Source of the DNA: Spirochaetes bacterium RBG_16_49_21
GTDB taxonomy: Bacteria; Spirochaetota; UBA4802; UBA5550
Assembly (NCBI GenBank): GCA_001829495.1
Contig: MIBJ01000080.1
Span: forward strand, 1-46,169
DNA length: 46,169 nt
Direction of reading: 5' to 3'
Shown here piece after piece: positions 39,220-46,169 of the stretch (the first letter of the stretch is position 1; the number at the start of each line of letters is the position of its first letter). The position numbers were made by a program, and so were the translations under genes. The notes beneath the pieces were generated by a model, which ran no database searches, was not told where the DNA came from, and saw only the letters and a program-made list of their open reading frames with translations.

Positions 39220-39327
39220 ATGAATAATATACTGGCGCGGAGCAAGAACCCGGATCGCATCGCCAATTCCTATGTCCTCGATGCCGGAGCGCGGGGCTTC
39301 CTCAGTTTCGGCGAATCGGGAGGATAG
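39220..39327 (+). CDS. Possible small protein (35 aa) divergent from the radical SAM gene
   Basis: NNILARSKNPDRIANSYVLD followed by AGARGFLSFGESGG. Third codon positions are strongly G/C like neighbouring core genes, which suggests coding, but there is no ribosome-binding site. It may be the tail of a lost gene. The rest of the 39171-39493 gap holds only the nifU promoter. Confidence 0.25.
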   Translation: MNNILARSKNPDRIANSYVLDAGARGFLSFGESGG

Positions 39328-39436
39328 CTGAAATTATCGACTATTTTGAAAATTCGATGTATATTAATGGAGCATCGATCCTTTTCGATATGCTACGCTC
39401 AAGAGGCGCCTGAGATTACATAATCATCATTTGTAT

Positions 39437-39465
39437 TTGACAGCGGTTCGAGCTGGTGGTTTATT
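39437..39465 (+). promoter_or_regulatory. Promoter of nifU-nifS
   Basis: TTGACA (39437-39442), 17-bp spacer, TTTATT (39460-39465), 28 bases before the ATG; GAGGAG lies between. Confidence 0.5.
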
Positions 39466-39493
39466 GTTTGCGGCAGTGACGAGGAGAAGCGGT

Positions 39494-40339
39494 ATGTGGG
39501 ATTATACTGATAAGGTCAAAGAATTATACATGCACCCGAAGAATGTGGGTAAGATCGACGACGCCAATGCGGTCGCCGAGGTAGGGAGCATTGTGTGCGG
39601 CGACGCCCTCAAGCTTTATCTCAAGATAGACGAGAAGGGCGTCATACGGGACGCCAAATTCGAGACCTTCGGCTGCGGCAGCGCCATAGCGTCGTCCTCC
39701 GCATTGACCGAGATGATCATCGGCACGACCGTTGAGGAGGCCGGGAAGATCACCAACAAGGATATCGCCCGGTACCTGGGAGGGCTTCCGGAGGAGAAGA
39801 TGCACTGCTCGGTCATGGGCAACGAGGCCCTGGAGAAGGCCATCGCCATGTGGCGCGGCGAGACCACGGGCGATCATGTCGACATCGAGGGCGAGATCAT
39901 CTGCCACTGTTTCGGCGTGACCGAGAACCTTATCCGCAAGGCGATACGCGACAACAACCTCAAAACCGTTGAGGACGTCACCAACTATACCAAGGCGGGC
40001 GGCGCCTGCGGCTCCTGCATTCCGAAGATAGAGGACATTCTGCATGAGATGGCCGGGCTGGTCCGTGAAGCGGAGGCGGGGAGATCCGGGGAAAAGCAGC
40101 TCACGAATATCAAGAGGATGAAGCTGGTACAGGAGACCATCGGGAACGTCATCAAGCCGATGCTTCAGAATGACGGCGGCGATATTGAGCTCGTTGATAT
40201 CGACGGCAAGAATGTTTTCGTGGCCCTGCGCGGAAGCTGCGTGAGCTGCCTGGCTGCGGGGGTGACCTTGAAGAACCTCGTCGAGGCGAAGCTGCGCGAA
40301 TTCGTTGAGGAGGACATCGTCGTTTATGAAGCGAAATAA
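39494..40339 (+). CDS. nifU: Modular Fe-S scaffold protein NifU
   Basis: 281 residues from the ATG at 39494 (MWDYTDKVKELYMHPKNVG), preceded by GAGGAG. Three modules: an IscU-like scaffold with C35 (GSIVCGD), C61 (FGCGSAIASSS) and C105 (KMHCSVMG); a central [2Fe-2S] BFD-like module with CHCFGV and CGSC; and a C-terminal Nfu domain with CVSC. It assembles Fe-S clusters with sulfur delivered by NifS, encoded next with a 14-base overlap. Full-length NifU is often the housekeeping system in anaerobes and does not imply nitrogen fixation. Confidence 0.95.
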   Translation: MWDYTDKVKELYMHPKNVGKIDDANAVAEVGSIVCGDALKLYLKIDEKGVIRDAKFETFGCGSAIASSSALTEMIIGTTVEEAGKITNKDIARYLGGLPEEKMHCSVMGNEALEKAIAMWRGETTGDHVDIEGEIICHCFGVTENLIRKAIRDNNLKTVEDVTNYTKAGGACGSCIPKIEDILHEMAGLVREAEAGRSGEKQLTNIKRMKLVQETIGNVIKPMLQNDGGDIELVDIDGKNVFVALRGSCVSCLAAGVTLKNLVEAKLREFVEEDIVVYEAK

Positions 40340-41531
40340 TAAACAATCGGTCTATTTGGACAATAATGCGACGACCATGGCGGCGCCGGAGGTGTTCGAC
40401 GCCATGGCCCCGTTTTTGAGGGGCAGATACGGCAATCCCTCCAGCATGCACGGGTTCGGGGGGTCCGTGGCCAAGGACGTGGCGGGTGCGCGCATGAGTG
40501 TGGCAGAGCTGGTCGGCGCTGTCAACGACTTTGAGATCGTCTTCACCGGGACCGGCACCGAGAGCGACAACCTGGCCATACTCGGCACGCTTGAATACTA
40601 CAAGGACAGGCGGCATATCATCACCTCGCGGGTCGAGCATCCGGCCGTGCTTTCCCTGTGCAAGAAGCTCGAGAAGGACGGATACCGCGTAACGTATGTT
40701 CCGGTCGACGGCGCAGGGAGCCTGGACCTGGAATTCCTCAAGGGATCGATCGACGACAATACCGCGATCGTCTCCATCATGTACGCCAATAACGAGACCG
40801 GCGTCATATTCCCGGTGGAAGAGATCGGCGCGCTGGTGAAGCAGCGGGGCATTACGTTCCACGTGGACGCGGTACAGGCGGCAGGCAAGATACCCATCGA
40901 CGTGAACAAGATCCGGTGCGATCTTCTTACCGTATCCGGCCACAAGTTCCACGCACCCAAGGGGATCGGGGCCCTCTATGTCCGCAGGGGGACCAGGATC
41001 CGACCGATCCTTATCGGCGGTCACCAGGAAAAGGGGCGGCGTCCCGGCACGGAGAATGTTCCCGGCATCATCGGCATCGGCAAGGCTGCAGAGCTTGCGC
41101 TCGAGCACCTCGGCGAGTATGCCGCCAGGGTGAAACGGCTTCGCGACCGGCTGGAGCAGGGGATCCTCGGAAAATTCAGCAATGCGCGCCTGAACGGGGA
41201 TAAGGAAAAACGGGTGCCCAACACGAGCAATATCGGATTCGAATTCATCGAGGGGGAGGCGATCCTTTTGTATCTCGACGAGCAGGGGATCGCGGCCTCG
41301 TCCGGGTCCGCGTGCTCTTCAGGGTCGCTTGAGCCCTCGCACGTGCTCAGGGCCATGGGCGTGCCCTTTACTTCAGCCCACGGCTCAACCCGATTCAGCC
41401 TGAGCCGCTATACCACGGAGGAAGAGATCGATTACGTGCTTTCGGTCATCCCCGGCGTGGTCGGGCGCCTTCTAGAAATATCGCCCTACTGGGATAATGC
41501 CAAGAAGGAGCCGGTTCCGATAAATTTATAG
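40326..41531 (+). CDS. nifS: Cysteine desulfurase NifS
   Basis: 401 residues from the ATG at 40326. PLP enzyme: YLDNNATTMAAPEV start, FTGTGTESDNLA, HVDAVQAAGK, the PLP lysine K207 in SGHKFHAPKG, and the catalytic Cys C330 in SSGSACSSGS. It takes sulfur from cysteine and passes it to NifU. The gene overlaps nifU by 14 bases and is followed two bases later by a HAD phosphatase gene. Confidence 0.95.
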   Translation: MKRNNKQSVYLDNNATTMAAPEVFDAMAPFLRGRYGNPSSMHGFGGSVAKDVAGARMSVAELVGAVNDFEIVFTGTGTESDNLAILGTLEYYKDRRHIITSRVEHPAVLSLCKKLEKDGYRVTYVPVDGAGSLDLEFLKGSIDDNTAIVSIMYANNETGVIFPVEEIGALVKQRGITFHVDAVQAAGKIPIDVNKIRCDLLTVSGHKFHAPKGIGALYVRRGTRIRPILIGGHQEKGRRPGTENVPGIIGIGKAAELALEHLGEYAARVKRLRDRLEQGILGKFSNARLNGDKEKRVPNTSNIGFEFIEGEAILLYLDEQGIAASSGSACSSGSLEPSHVLRAMGVPFTSAHGSTRFSLSRYTTEEEIDYVLSVIPGVVGRLLEISPYWDNAKKEPVPINL

Positions 41532-41533
41532 AT

Positions 41534-42181
41534 ATGTACGTCGCCTTTTTCGATCTTGACCACACGATCCTGAGCACCTCAAGCGGCCGGATCATCGTGA
41601 GGAGCCTGTACCATCACGGAATCATTAGCCGGAAGCAGATCCGCAGGGCTCTTTTTCTTTCTTTTATATACCGTACCGGCCTTCTGCCTGCCGAGGCGGC
41701 GGTTGCCCGATGGACAAAATGGTTCAAGGGGATAAGCTATAAAATCATCGAGGCTTATTCGGCAGAATGGCTGAAAGAGCTCAAGCCCCTCATCCGTGAA
41801 GGCGCGCGCCGGGAGATAGAGCTCCACCGGAGCAACGGCGGCAGCACCGTGATACTCTCGGCTTCGCCCGCCTTTATCTGCGATCCGATAAAAAATTTCC
41901 TCATGATGGACGACGTCATCTGCACCGAGCTCGAGATCATGGACGGCAGGCTGTCAGGCAGGCTGAAGGGACGGTACTGCTACGGCAAGGAGAAGCTTGT
42001 GCGCGCCGAGCGCTACTGCCGGGAGGGCGGGCACCGCATGGCGGAGGCGTATTATTACGCGGATTCGATCAATGATCTCCCGGTTCTTGAGTCGGTCGGC
42101 AATCCGGTGTGCGTATCGCCGGATGACCGCCTGGCAAGGGCTGCGCGGTCAAGGGGCTGGAAGATCGAGACGTGGGCATAA
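41534..42181 (+). CDS. HAD-IB family phosphatase (SerB-like)
   Basis: 215 residues. Motif I is FDLDHTIL, motif II STVILSASPAF, a Lys in YGKEKLVR, and motif IV YYYADSINDLPVLE, the arrangement of subfamily IB enzymes. Substrates of this group range from phosphoserine to lysophospholipids. It begins two bases after nifS and should be co-transcribed, though no link with Fe-S assembly is known. Confidence 0.88.
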   Translation: MYVAFFDLDHTILSTSSGRIIVRSLYHHGIISRKQIRRALFLSFIYRTGLLPAEAAVARWTKWFKGISYKIIEAYSAEWLKELKPLIREGARREIELHRSNGGSTVILSASPAFICDPIKNFLMMDDVICTELEIMDGRLSGRLKGRYCYGKEKLVRAERYCREGGHRMAEAYYYADSINDLPVLESVGNPVCVSPDDRLARAARSRGWKIETWA

Positions 42182-42251
42182 AAATCAAATAATACACGAC
42201 GGTAATTTTTCCGATAAATAATACGGATAGGCGAGCATAAGGACGATCCCC

Positions 42252-42425
42252 ATGCTGCGGAAAAATACCATAATACATATCATCGATTCCTGCGACAGGA
42301 TTCTCTTTGACCGGGAAGACGCGAATATCATTCATTTCATGCTGGCAGACGCCTCGGAAAGGCAGGCCAACCGGTGTTATCGGGCCTACCTCAAAGAGAT
42401 CGCCCGGCAGTGCGGAATTTTTTAA
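42252..42425 (+). CDS. Small hypothetical protein (57 aa)
   Basis: A short frame with a reasonable residue pattern: RKNTIIHIIDSCDRILFDRE, then IIHFMLADASERQANRCYRA and YLKEIARQCGIF. Its codon use resembles its neighbours. Only a weak AGGA lies upstream. It sits between the HAD-IB gene and the methyltransferase gene in the same direction, 14 bases before the latter's ATG. Possibly a real small operon member. Confidence 0.45.
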   Translation: MLRKNTIIHIIDSCDRILFDREDANIIHFMLADASERQANRCYRAYLKEIARQCGIF

Positions 42426-42439
42426 AGAGGAGATCCGTT

Positions 42440-43450
42440 ATGGCTCCGCAAAAAAGGAAATCGCTGATCACCAGTGCCGAGGAGATTCTCGACAGCGTAT
42501 CCGCATTCCAGAGGAGCAGGATAATCCTCACCGCTTTTGAGCTGAATATCTTTACGATGCTCGGGAGCGACTCCCTCCCCGCTGAAGAGATCGGCCGCAG
42601 GATCGGCGCTGCCCCCCGGTCCACGGAGCGGCTGCTCAACGCCCTGTGCAGCATGGGGCTTCTCAAGAAGCGGAAAGGCCTTTTTTCAAACACCGCGGTT
42701 TCGTCCCGGTTCATGGTAAAGGGCTCCGTGGAATATTTGTCGCGCATCGGGCATCTCCTCAACCTGTACCGCACCTGGGGAACCCTCACCGACGCGGTCA
42801 GGGCCGGCAGGTCCGTGACCGCGCGGGAATACGACGAGGCCTCGCTCGAGTACTTCATCGAGGCGATGCACCAGCGGGCACAGACGAGCGCGGCCGCGCT
42901 CGTTGCGCGCATTGATCTTAGCGGCGTTAAAAAGATCCTCGACGTGGGCGGCGGGTCGGGAGTCTATTCCATGGCGTTCGCCCGCGCCAAATCCGGACTC
43001 CAGGCCGTGGTCTTCGACATGCCTTCGGTGATAAAGCTCACCAAAAAATATATTGCGGGGAGCGGTTTGTCCGGCAGGGTGAAGACGGTTAAAGGCAACT
43101 ATAACACCAAGGATTTCAGCAGGGGATACGACCTGGTGTTCATGTCCGCCATCATCCACATAAATTCTCCGGATGAAAACCAGGCGCTCATCAATAAAGC
43201 GTACGCATGCCTGAATCCGGGGGGGAGGATCGTCATCCAGGACCATATCATGGAGGAGGACCGGACCGCCCCGGCCCGCGGCACTTTTTTCAGCCTGAAT
43301 ATGCTCGTCAATACCCCGGCCGGGGACACTTACACGGAAAATGAGATGCGTACCTGGCTTGCGAATGCCGGATGCACGAATATCAAGAGAATCGCCACCG
43401 GCATGGATAACGACCTCATGGTCGGGAAGAGGGGCGCCTCTTCCGATTAA
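42440..43450 (+). CDS. SAM-dependent O-methyltransferase with HTH dimerisation domain
   Basis: 336 residues from the ATG at 42440, supported by AGAGGAG. Residues 15-90 form a winged-helix dimerisation domain (FELNIFTMLG, IGAAPRSTERLLNALCSMGLL). The catalytic Rossmann domain has motif I ILDVGGGSGVYSMAFARA, acidic motif FDMPSVI, and the C-terminal GRIVIQDHIMEED strand. This is the Methyltransf_2 (plant-type O-methyltransferase, BchU/ASMT-like) family, acting on small hydroxylated aromatic or pigment-like molecules. The substrate is unknown. Confidence 0.88.
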   Translation: MAPQKRKSLITSAEEILDSVSAFQRSRIILTAFELNIFTMLGSDSLPAEEIGRRIGAAPRSTERLLNALCSMGLLKKRKGLFSNTAVSSRFMVKGSVEYLSRIGHLLNLYRTWGTLTDAVRAGRSVTAREYDEASLEYFIEAMHQRAQTSAAALVARIDLSGVKKILDVGGGSGVYSMAFARAKSGLQAVVFDMPSVIKLTKKYIAGSGLSGRVKTVKGNYNTKDFSRGYDLVFMSAIIHINSPDENQALINKAYACLNPGGRIVIQDHIMEEDRTAPARGTFFSLNMLVNTPAGDTYTENEMRTWLANAGCTNIKRIATGMDNDLMVGKRGASSD

Positions 43451-43470
43451 GCTATCAACGTTCTCCAGGT

Positions 43471-43495
43471 ATTTTTCCCTTTTCTCGGGGAAAAT
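43471..43495 (+). terminator. Hairpin downstream of the methyltransferase gene
   Basis: ATTTTTCCC (43471-43479) pairs with GGGGAAAAT (43487-43495) over nine base pairs with one G-T. There is no T run after it, so termination is only possible. The GCGCCTC motif at the gene's end recurs at about 43523, framing the hairpin. Confidence 0.3.
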
Positions 43496-43612
43496 GTGGC
43501 GCATCAACAAGAGCTTGGGGAGGCGCCTCTGACCCAGCTTATTGATCAGGGCTTATCCAACAATTTCGTTGCATGCTGTGACGAAATAATCACGGAAAAC
43601 AATTGATAATAA

Positions 43613-43990
43613 CTATAAGGTAAACTTTTCATCTTTTTTTAGAATAGAATTTACTTTTTTATCAAGAGACCATATTTTTGCATTTGAATTTTTAGCGGAA
43701 AGTAATATTACACAATCAATTAAGCCGATGCCCTTTGAAATCAATTTATTTTCTGAAGAAAATATTCCGGCTTTAATCCAAATATCCTCCCTCTCGCATT
43801 TTGGCAGATTTTCCCAATACGAAAATAGAATATCTTTTTCTCTTTTGTTCTTTGCTCCTTGAAGCAGTTCGCCGAATATACATTCGACAGCTAATATTTT
43901 TTGCTCTTCAAGAAGATTTTTAACAGTAGTCCGATATTCCGTGTTATTTTTAAAAAACTCTATCCAAATTGAAGTATCAATAACGATCAT
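43613..43990 (-). CDS. PIN-domain toxin (VapC family)
   Basis: 125 residues. Acidic PIN residues: D5 in IVIDTSIWIEFF, the Glu of FGELLQGAK, the Asp in GIGLIDCVILLSA and the Asp in SLDKKV. Length is typical for VapC. Its ATG overlaps the antitoxin stop (ATGA). A Mg-dependent ribonuclease is expected. AT-rich compared with the neighbouring methyltransferase. Confidence 0.88.
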   Translation of the reverse strand: MIVIDTSIWIEFFKNNTEYRTTVKNLLEEQKILAVECIFGELLQGAKNKREKDILFSYWENLPKCEREDIWIKAGIFSSENKLISKGIGLIDCVILLSAKNSNAKIWSLDKKVNSILKKDEKFTL

Positions 43991-44202
43991 CTATTTCGAT
44001 TTCTCTCTCTAACTTTATTAGCAGAAAAACCGTTTGAAAATTCAAATGACTTAGATGATATCTCATTATTCAGATCTTTAATTTTTTTTAAAGAAACCCA
44101 TTCTTTTAAAGCTAGAATAAGAGATTCAGTTAGGTTTTTCCCGCCAGTATACTGCTTTACTTCATTGACAATTTTGTCCGGTATTAATGCTGTTACTTTC
44201 AT
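43987..44202 (-). CDS. VapB-like antitoxin
   Basis: 71 residues from the ATG at 44202. KVTALIPDKIVNEVKQYTGG and KNLTESLILALKEWVSLKKI form an RHH-like strand and helices found in VapB antitoxins of the DUF2191 type. The tail (NGFSANKVRERNRNR) is basic. A longer frame from a TTG 12 codons upstream starts in the -35 box and is rejected. Promoter and palindrome abut the ATG, implying autorepression and a leaderless transcript. Confidence 0.8.
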   Translation of the reverse strand: MKVTALIPDKIVNEVKQYTGGKNLTESLILALKEWVSLKKIKDLNNEISSKSFEFSNGFSANKVRERNRNR

Positions 44203-44238
44203 ACGATATAATATACGATATAATATCGTATATGTCAA
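44201..44238 (-). promoter_or_regulatory. VapB-like promoter buried in a 19-bp palindrome
   Basis: On the minus strand, TTGACA (44238-44233), 17-bp spacer and TATATT (44215-44210). The half-site ATACGATAT occurs at 44201-44209 and 44213-44221, and its complement ATATCGTAT at 44223-44231. The last two form a perfect 19-bp palindrome with a single central base. Binding would cover the -10 box and start codon. Confidence 0.65.
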
Positions 44239-44265
44239 TAAATATTTTTATTTTTTAAGACGTTT

Positions 44266-44436
44266 TCATTGTGCTGGAGAGGCTTCATCCCCGGACTCCT
44301 CAAGCTGGTCCGGTAATGACTGCTCTATTACGTTTATTGTTTCTTTTTTGGCAAGGGTACGGCCAGTAGTCCATTTAATAAATTCGCGCAGAAGATACCG
44401 GTCATGGGCGATGCTGGAGACAGGGGCGTGGGTCAC
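44266..44436 (-). CDS. Small hypothetical protein, or 3' part of an interrupted gene
   Basis: 56 codons from a GTG at 44436: THAPVSSIAHDRYLLREFIK, then WTTGRTLAKKETINVIEQSL and an acidic tail. It is protein-like and lies in the same frame as the small gene just upstream (44458-44601), separated by one TAA and 21 bases. The two may be a single gene broken by a stop codon. Confidence 0.35.
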   Translation of the reverse strand: MTHAPVSSIAHDRYLLREFIKWTTGRTLAKKETINVIEQSLPDQLEESGDEASPAQ

Positions 44437-44457
44437 GCTGTATAGAAACTCAGAGCT

Positions 44458-44601
44458 TTACAACTGATCTTTTACTTTAGTAAAAAGATCCCTGCTGATA
44501 ACATTGGACAATGCTCTCAGTATTTCTTCCTTTTTCAAACCCCGCGATATATCGTGCCGTACCGCTTTCACCAGTATGCTTATACAAGCTTTTTCATTCA
44601 T
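44458..44601 (-). CDS. Small hypothetical protein (47 aa)
   Basis: NEKACISILVKAVRHDISRG then LKKEEILRALSNVISRDLFT: two amphipathic helices. AAGGAG lies upstream at a good distance. The VapB half-site ATATCGTAT recurs at 44636-44644 in its leader, hinting at shared control with the VapBC-like pair. The frame continues after the TAA for 64 more codons (see 44266-44436). Confidence 0.5.
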   Translation of the reverse strand: MNEKACISILVKAVRHDISRGLKKEEILRALSNVISRDLFTKVKDQL

Positions 44602-44749
44602 GCCGACAACTCCTTTTTATAGGCAGTCATTAGTTATATCGTATAAAATAGTTTTTTCCTTGATGCTTTGTTTTTGCCCCTGCCAGGGGCCGGGGTTTAG
44701 AGTTTGTGCCCCAAGCAGGGCAAGGCGAGTGACCCGGAGGCCGGAATTT

Positions 44750-46092
44750 TTACTTCCCCAAATCCTCCTCTATCGCCGCGAACTGCTCAAGAGCAGCCTC
44801 CAGATCTTCAACGATCTCGGCTGCTATGACCGCCGGGTCCGGCAGGTTGGCCGAGTCCTCCAGCGAATCATCCTTGAGCCAGAATATGTCCAGGTTCGCT
44901 TTATCACGCTTCATGAGCTCATCGTAGCTAAATCTTTTGAACCGCCCGGCTTCCCTCCTCTCGTGCTGGTTTTCTGCATGAAAGCAGGCAACAAAATCAT
45001 CCAGGTCGTTCCGCTTTAAAGGGTTTTCTTTGAGTGTGAAGTGTATATTGGTGCGCAGGTCATATATCCAGAGCTCCTTTGTCCATGGAACTTCGCTCGC
45101 AGGCTTACGGTCAAAAAAGAGCACGTTGGCCTAACGCCCTGAGCGTAAAAGACACCTGTCGGCAGCCTGAGTAAGGTATGCACGTCAGCCTCATGCAGCA
45201 GCTTGCGACGGACGGTTTCGCCTGCCCCGCCCTCAAAGAGCACGTTGTCAGGTACAACGATTGCTGCGCGGCCGTGCTGTTTCAGCATGGTGTACACGTG
45301 CTGTACGAAATTAAGCTGCTTGTTGCTCGTGGTTGCCCAGAAGTCCTCGCGGTGTATGGTCAGGCTTTCTTTTTGCGTCTGGCCATTGCCATTTACTATG
45401 GTGACGCTGCTCTTTTTCCCAAAGGGAGGATTGGCGAGCACCATGTCATAAAAAACGCCGCCATGGCCCGCCAGCGAGTCCCGCACCTGAATGGGCACAT
45501 CATCAGAGGCCTCCTCGCCGATGCCATGGAGCACCAGGTTCATGCAGCAGAGCCGCGCAACGCCGTCCACCAGTTCCGCTCCATAGATGGTGCCGCTCTT
45601 AAGCCGACGCTTCTGCTCCTTGTCGAGCTCGTAGTGAGCTGCTATATAATCGTGGGCAGCGAGAAGAAAACCGCCGGTTCCGCAGGCAGGGTCGCATAAA
45701 GTAATGCCTGGCTCGGGCCGCATTACGTCAACCAGGGCGGCAATGAGAGAACGCGGTGTAAAGTACTGGCCCGCGCCGCCCTTCACGTCCTCCGCGTTTT
45801 TCTGAAGCAGGCCTTCGTATGCGTCTCCCTTCACGTCAGCGGACATGGACGACCACTCCTCCTGGCCGATGAGGTCAGCAATGAGGCGGCGGAGCTTTGC
45901 CGGGTACTGGATATTGTTCTGCGCCTTGCGGAAGATGAGGCCGAGCATCCCCTTTTCTTTACCCAGCTCTTCCAGCAGGTGGCGGTAATGCGCCTCAAGT
46001 TCATCTCCGTCAAGCTTCATCAGGCTTTCCCAATCAAAGCCTTTGGGTATGAGGGGCTTTTTGACCTCACCCCCCTGCCCCCCTCTCCCCAT
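44750..46092 (-). pseudogene. hsdM: Type I restriction-modification N6-adenine methyltransferase HsdM, frameshifted
   Basis: Two overlapping frames form one gene. The 5' part (46092-45016) has GQYFTPRSLIAALVDVMRPE, SAM motif I DPACGTGGFLLAA, catalytic motif IV ANPPFGK, and continues to RLPTGVFYAQGV. There the reading frame must shift by one base (near 45131-45133) to continue as ANVLFFDRKPASE, PWTKELWIYDLRTN and the acidic C-terminus (44750-45124). The N-terminus is short for HsdM: the usual helical N-domain is missing and the first dozen residues (MGRGGQGGEVKK) are translated from a dispersed hairpin repeat. No hsdS or hsdR is in the window. A sequencing error could explain the shift but not the missing N-domain. 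Confidence 0.85.
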
Positions 46093-46104
46093 CGGAGAGC
46101 TGAT
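46064..46104. repeat. Hairpin repeat related to the 19.4-kb cloverleaf, copy 3
   Basis: GACCTCACCCCCC opening with a short CTCTCC/GGAGAG stem, at the start of the hsdM frame. It is a shortened relative of the copies at 19431 and 25380 and supplies the apparent hsdM start codon region. Confidence 0.65.
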
Positions 46105-46169
46105 CTTTACCCATAACCTGCCGTACTGGACACGGGTATTTTTTCCTTTATAAAAGAGACCATTACTTT

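Noticed and set aside
39494-41531. Evidence for nitrogen fixation from nifU-nifS
   Set aside because: Modular NifU and NifS serve as general Fe-S assembly in many anaerobes, and no nif structural genes are present.

Overview
The window most likely comes from a spirochaete, and probably from an environmental one or a metagenome-assembled genome. The flagellar block fliK-flgD-flgE (3.9-7.2 kb) has the spirochaetal order. The hook protein FlgE carries a Lys and a Cys 13 residues apart (K166/C179, or K165/C178 if the first Met is dropped). That is where spirochaete hook subunits are cross-linked by lysinoalanine. Core genes are GC-rich. Inserted toxin-antitoxin and island genes are clearly AT-richer.

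Layout. 0-9.4 kb is mostly core: a secreted protein, an RluD-type pseudouridine synthase, an RRM RNA-binding protein, trpS, a DUF2892 membrane protein, flgE/flgD/fliK and a B12-binding radical SAM enzyme. 9.4-18.7 kb is an accessory toxin-antitoxin/defence island. It holds a Panacea-type HTH antitoxin with a RelE-like toxin, an XRE-ImmA/IrrE regulator-peptidase, a DUF488 fusion with a coupled partner, a truncated SpvB/RHS-like gene start, a fossil Phd-PIN locus, an AbiEi-AbiEii type IV pair, an intact Phd-PIN pair and an MntA-HepT pair. Several have promoters nested in inverted repeats, as expected for autoregulated modules. 18.7-31.3 kb returns to core: a HAD phosphatase, a cupin, a four-gene GldA/GldF/GldG/DUF4340 ABC cluster, lon, a CrtI-like FAD oxidoreductase and a short-chain dehydrogenase.

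31.3-34.2 kb is a small eroded integrative island in tRNA-Lys(CTT). A 46-bp copy of the tRNA 3' part lies at 31297-31342, the intact tRNA is at 34120-34192, and a truncated tyrosine recombinase lies just inside. Cargo is a DUF3800 protein, a small unknown protein and a CsgG/LpoB-like secreted protein. Then come an RHH-PIN pair, a secreted protein, a flavodiiron protein, a second B12 radical SAM enzyme, nifU-nifS with a HAD-IB phosphatase, a SAM methyltransferase, another PIN pair, and at the right edge a type I hsdM that is frameshifted and probably truncated at its N-terminus.

Intergenic space is rich in structured repeats: a 142-bp long-hairpin element (7.3 kb), a 184-bp inverted-repeat element (17.0 kb), a cloverleaf-like repeat (19.4 kb) with relatives at 25.4 and 46.1 kb, two elements with related ends (20.0 and 25.5 kb), and a 125-bp dispersed repeat (9.5 and 14.7 kb). 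Some run into coding sequence. Three genes have good promoters whose -10 box ends exactly 7 nt before the ATG, suggesting leaderless transcripts. No rRNA, CRISPR array or complete insertion sequence was seen. All family assignments come from reading motifs by eye, without database searches.
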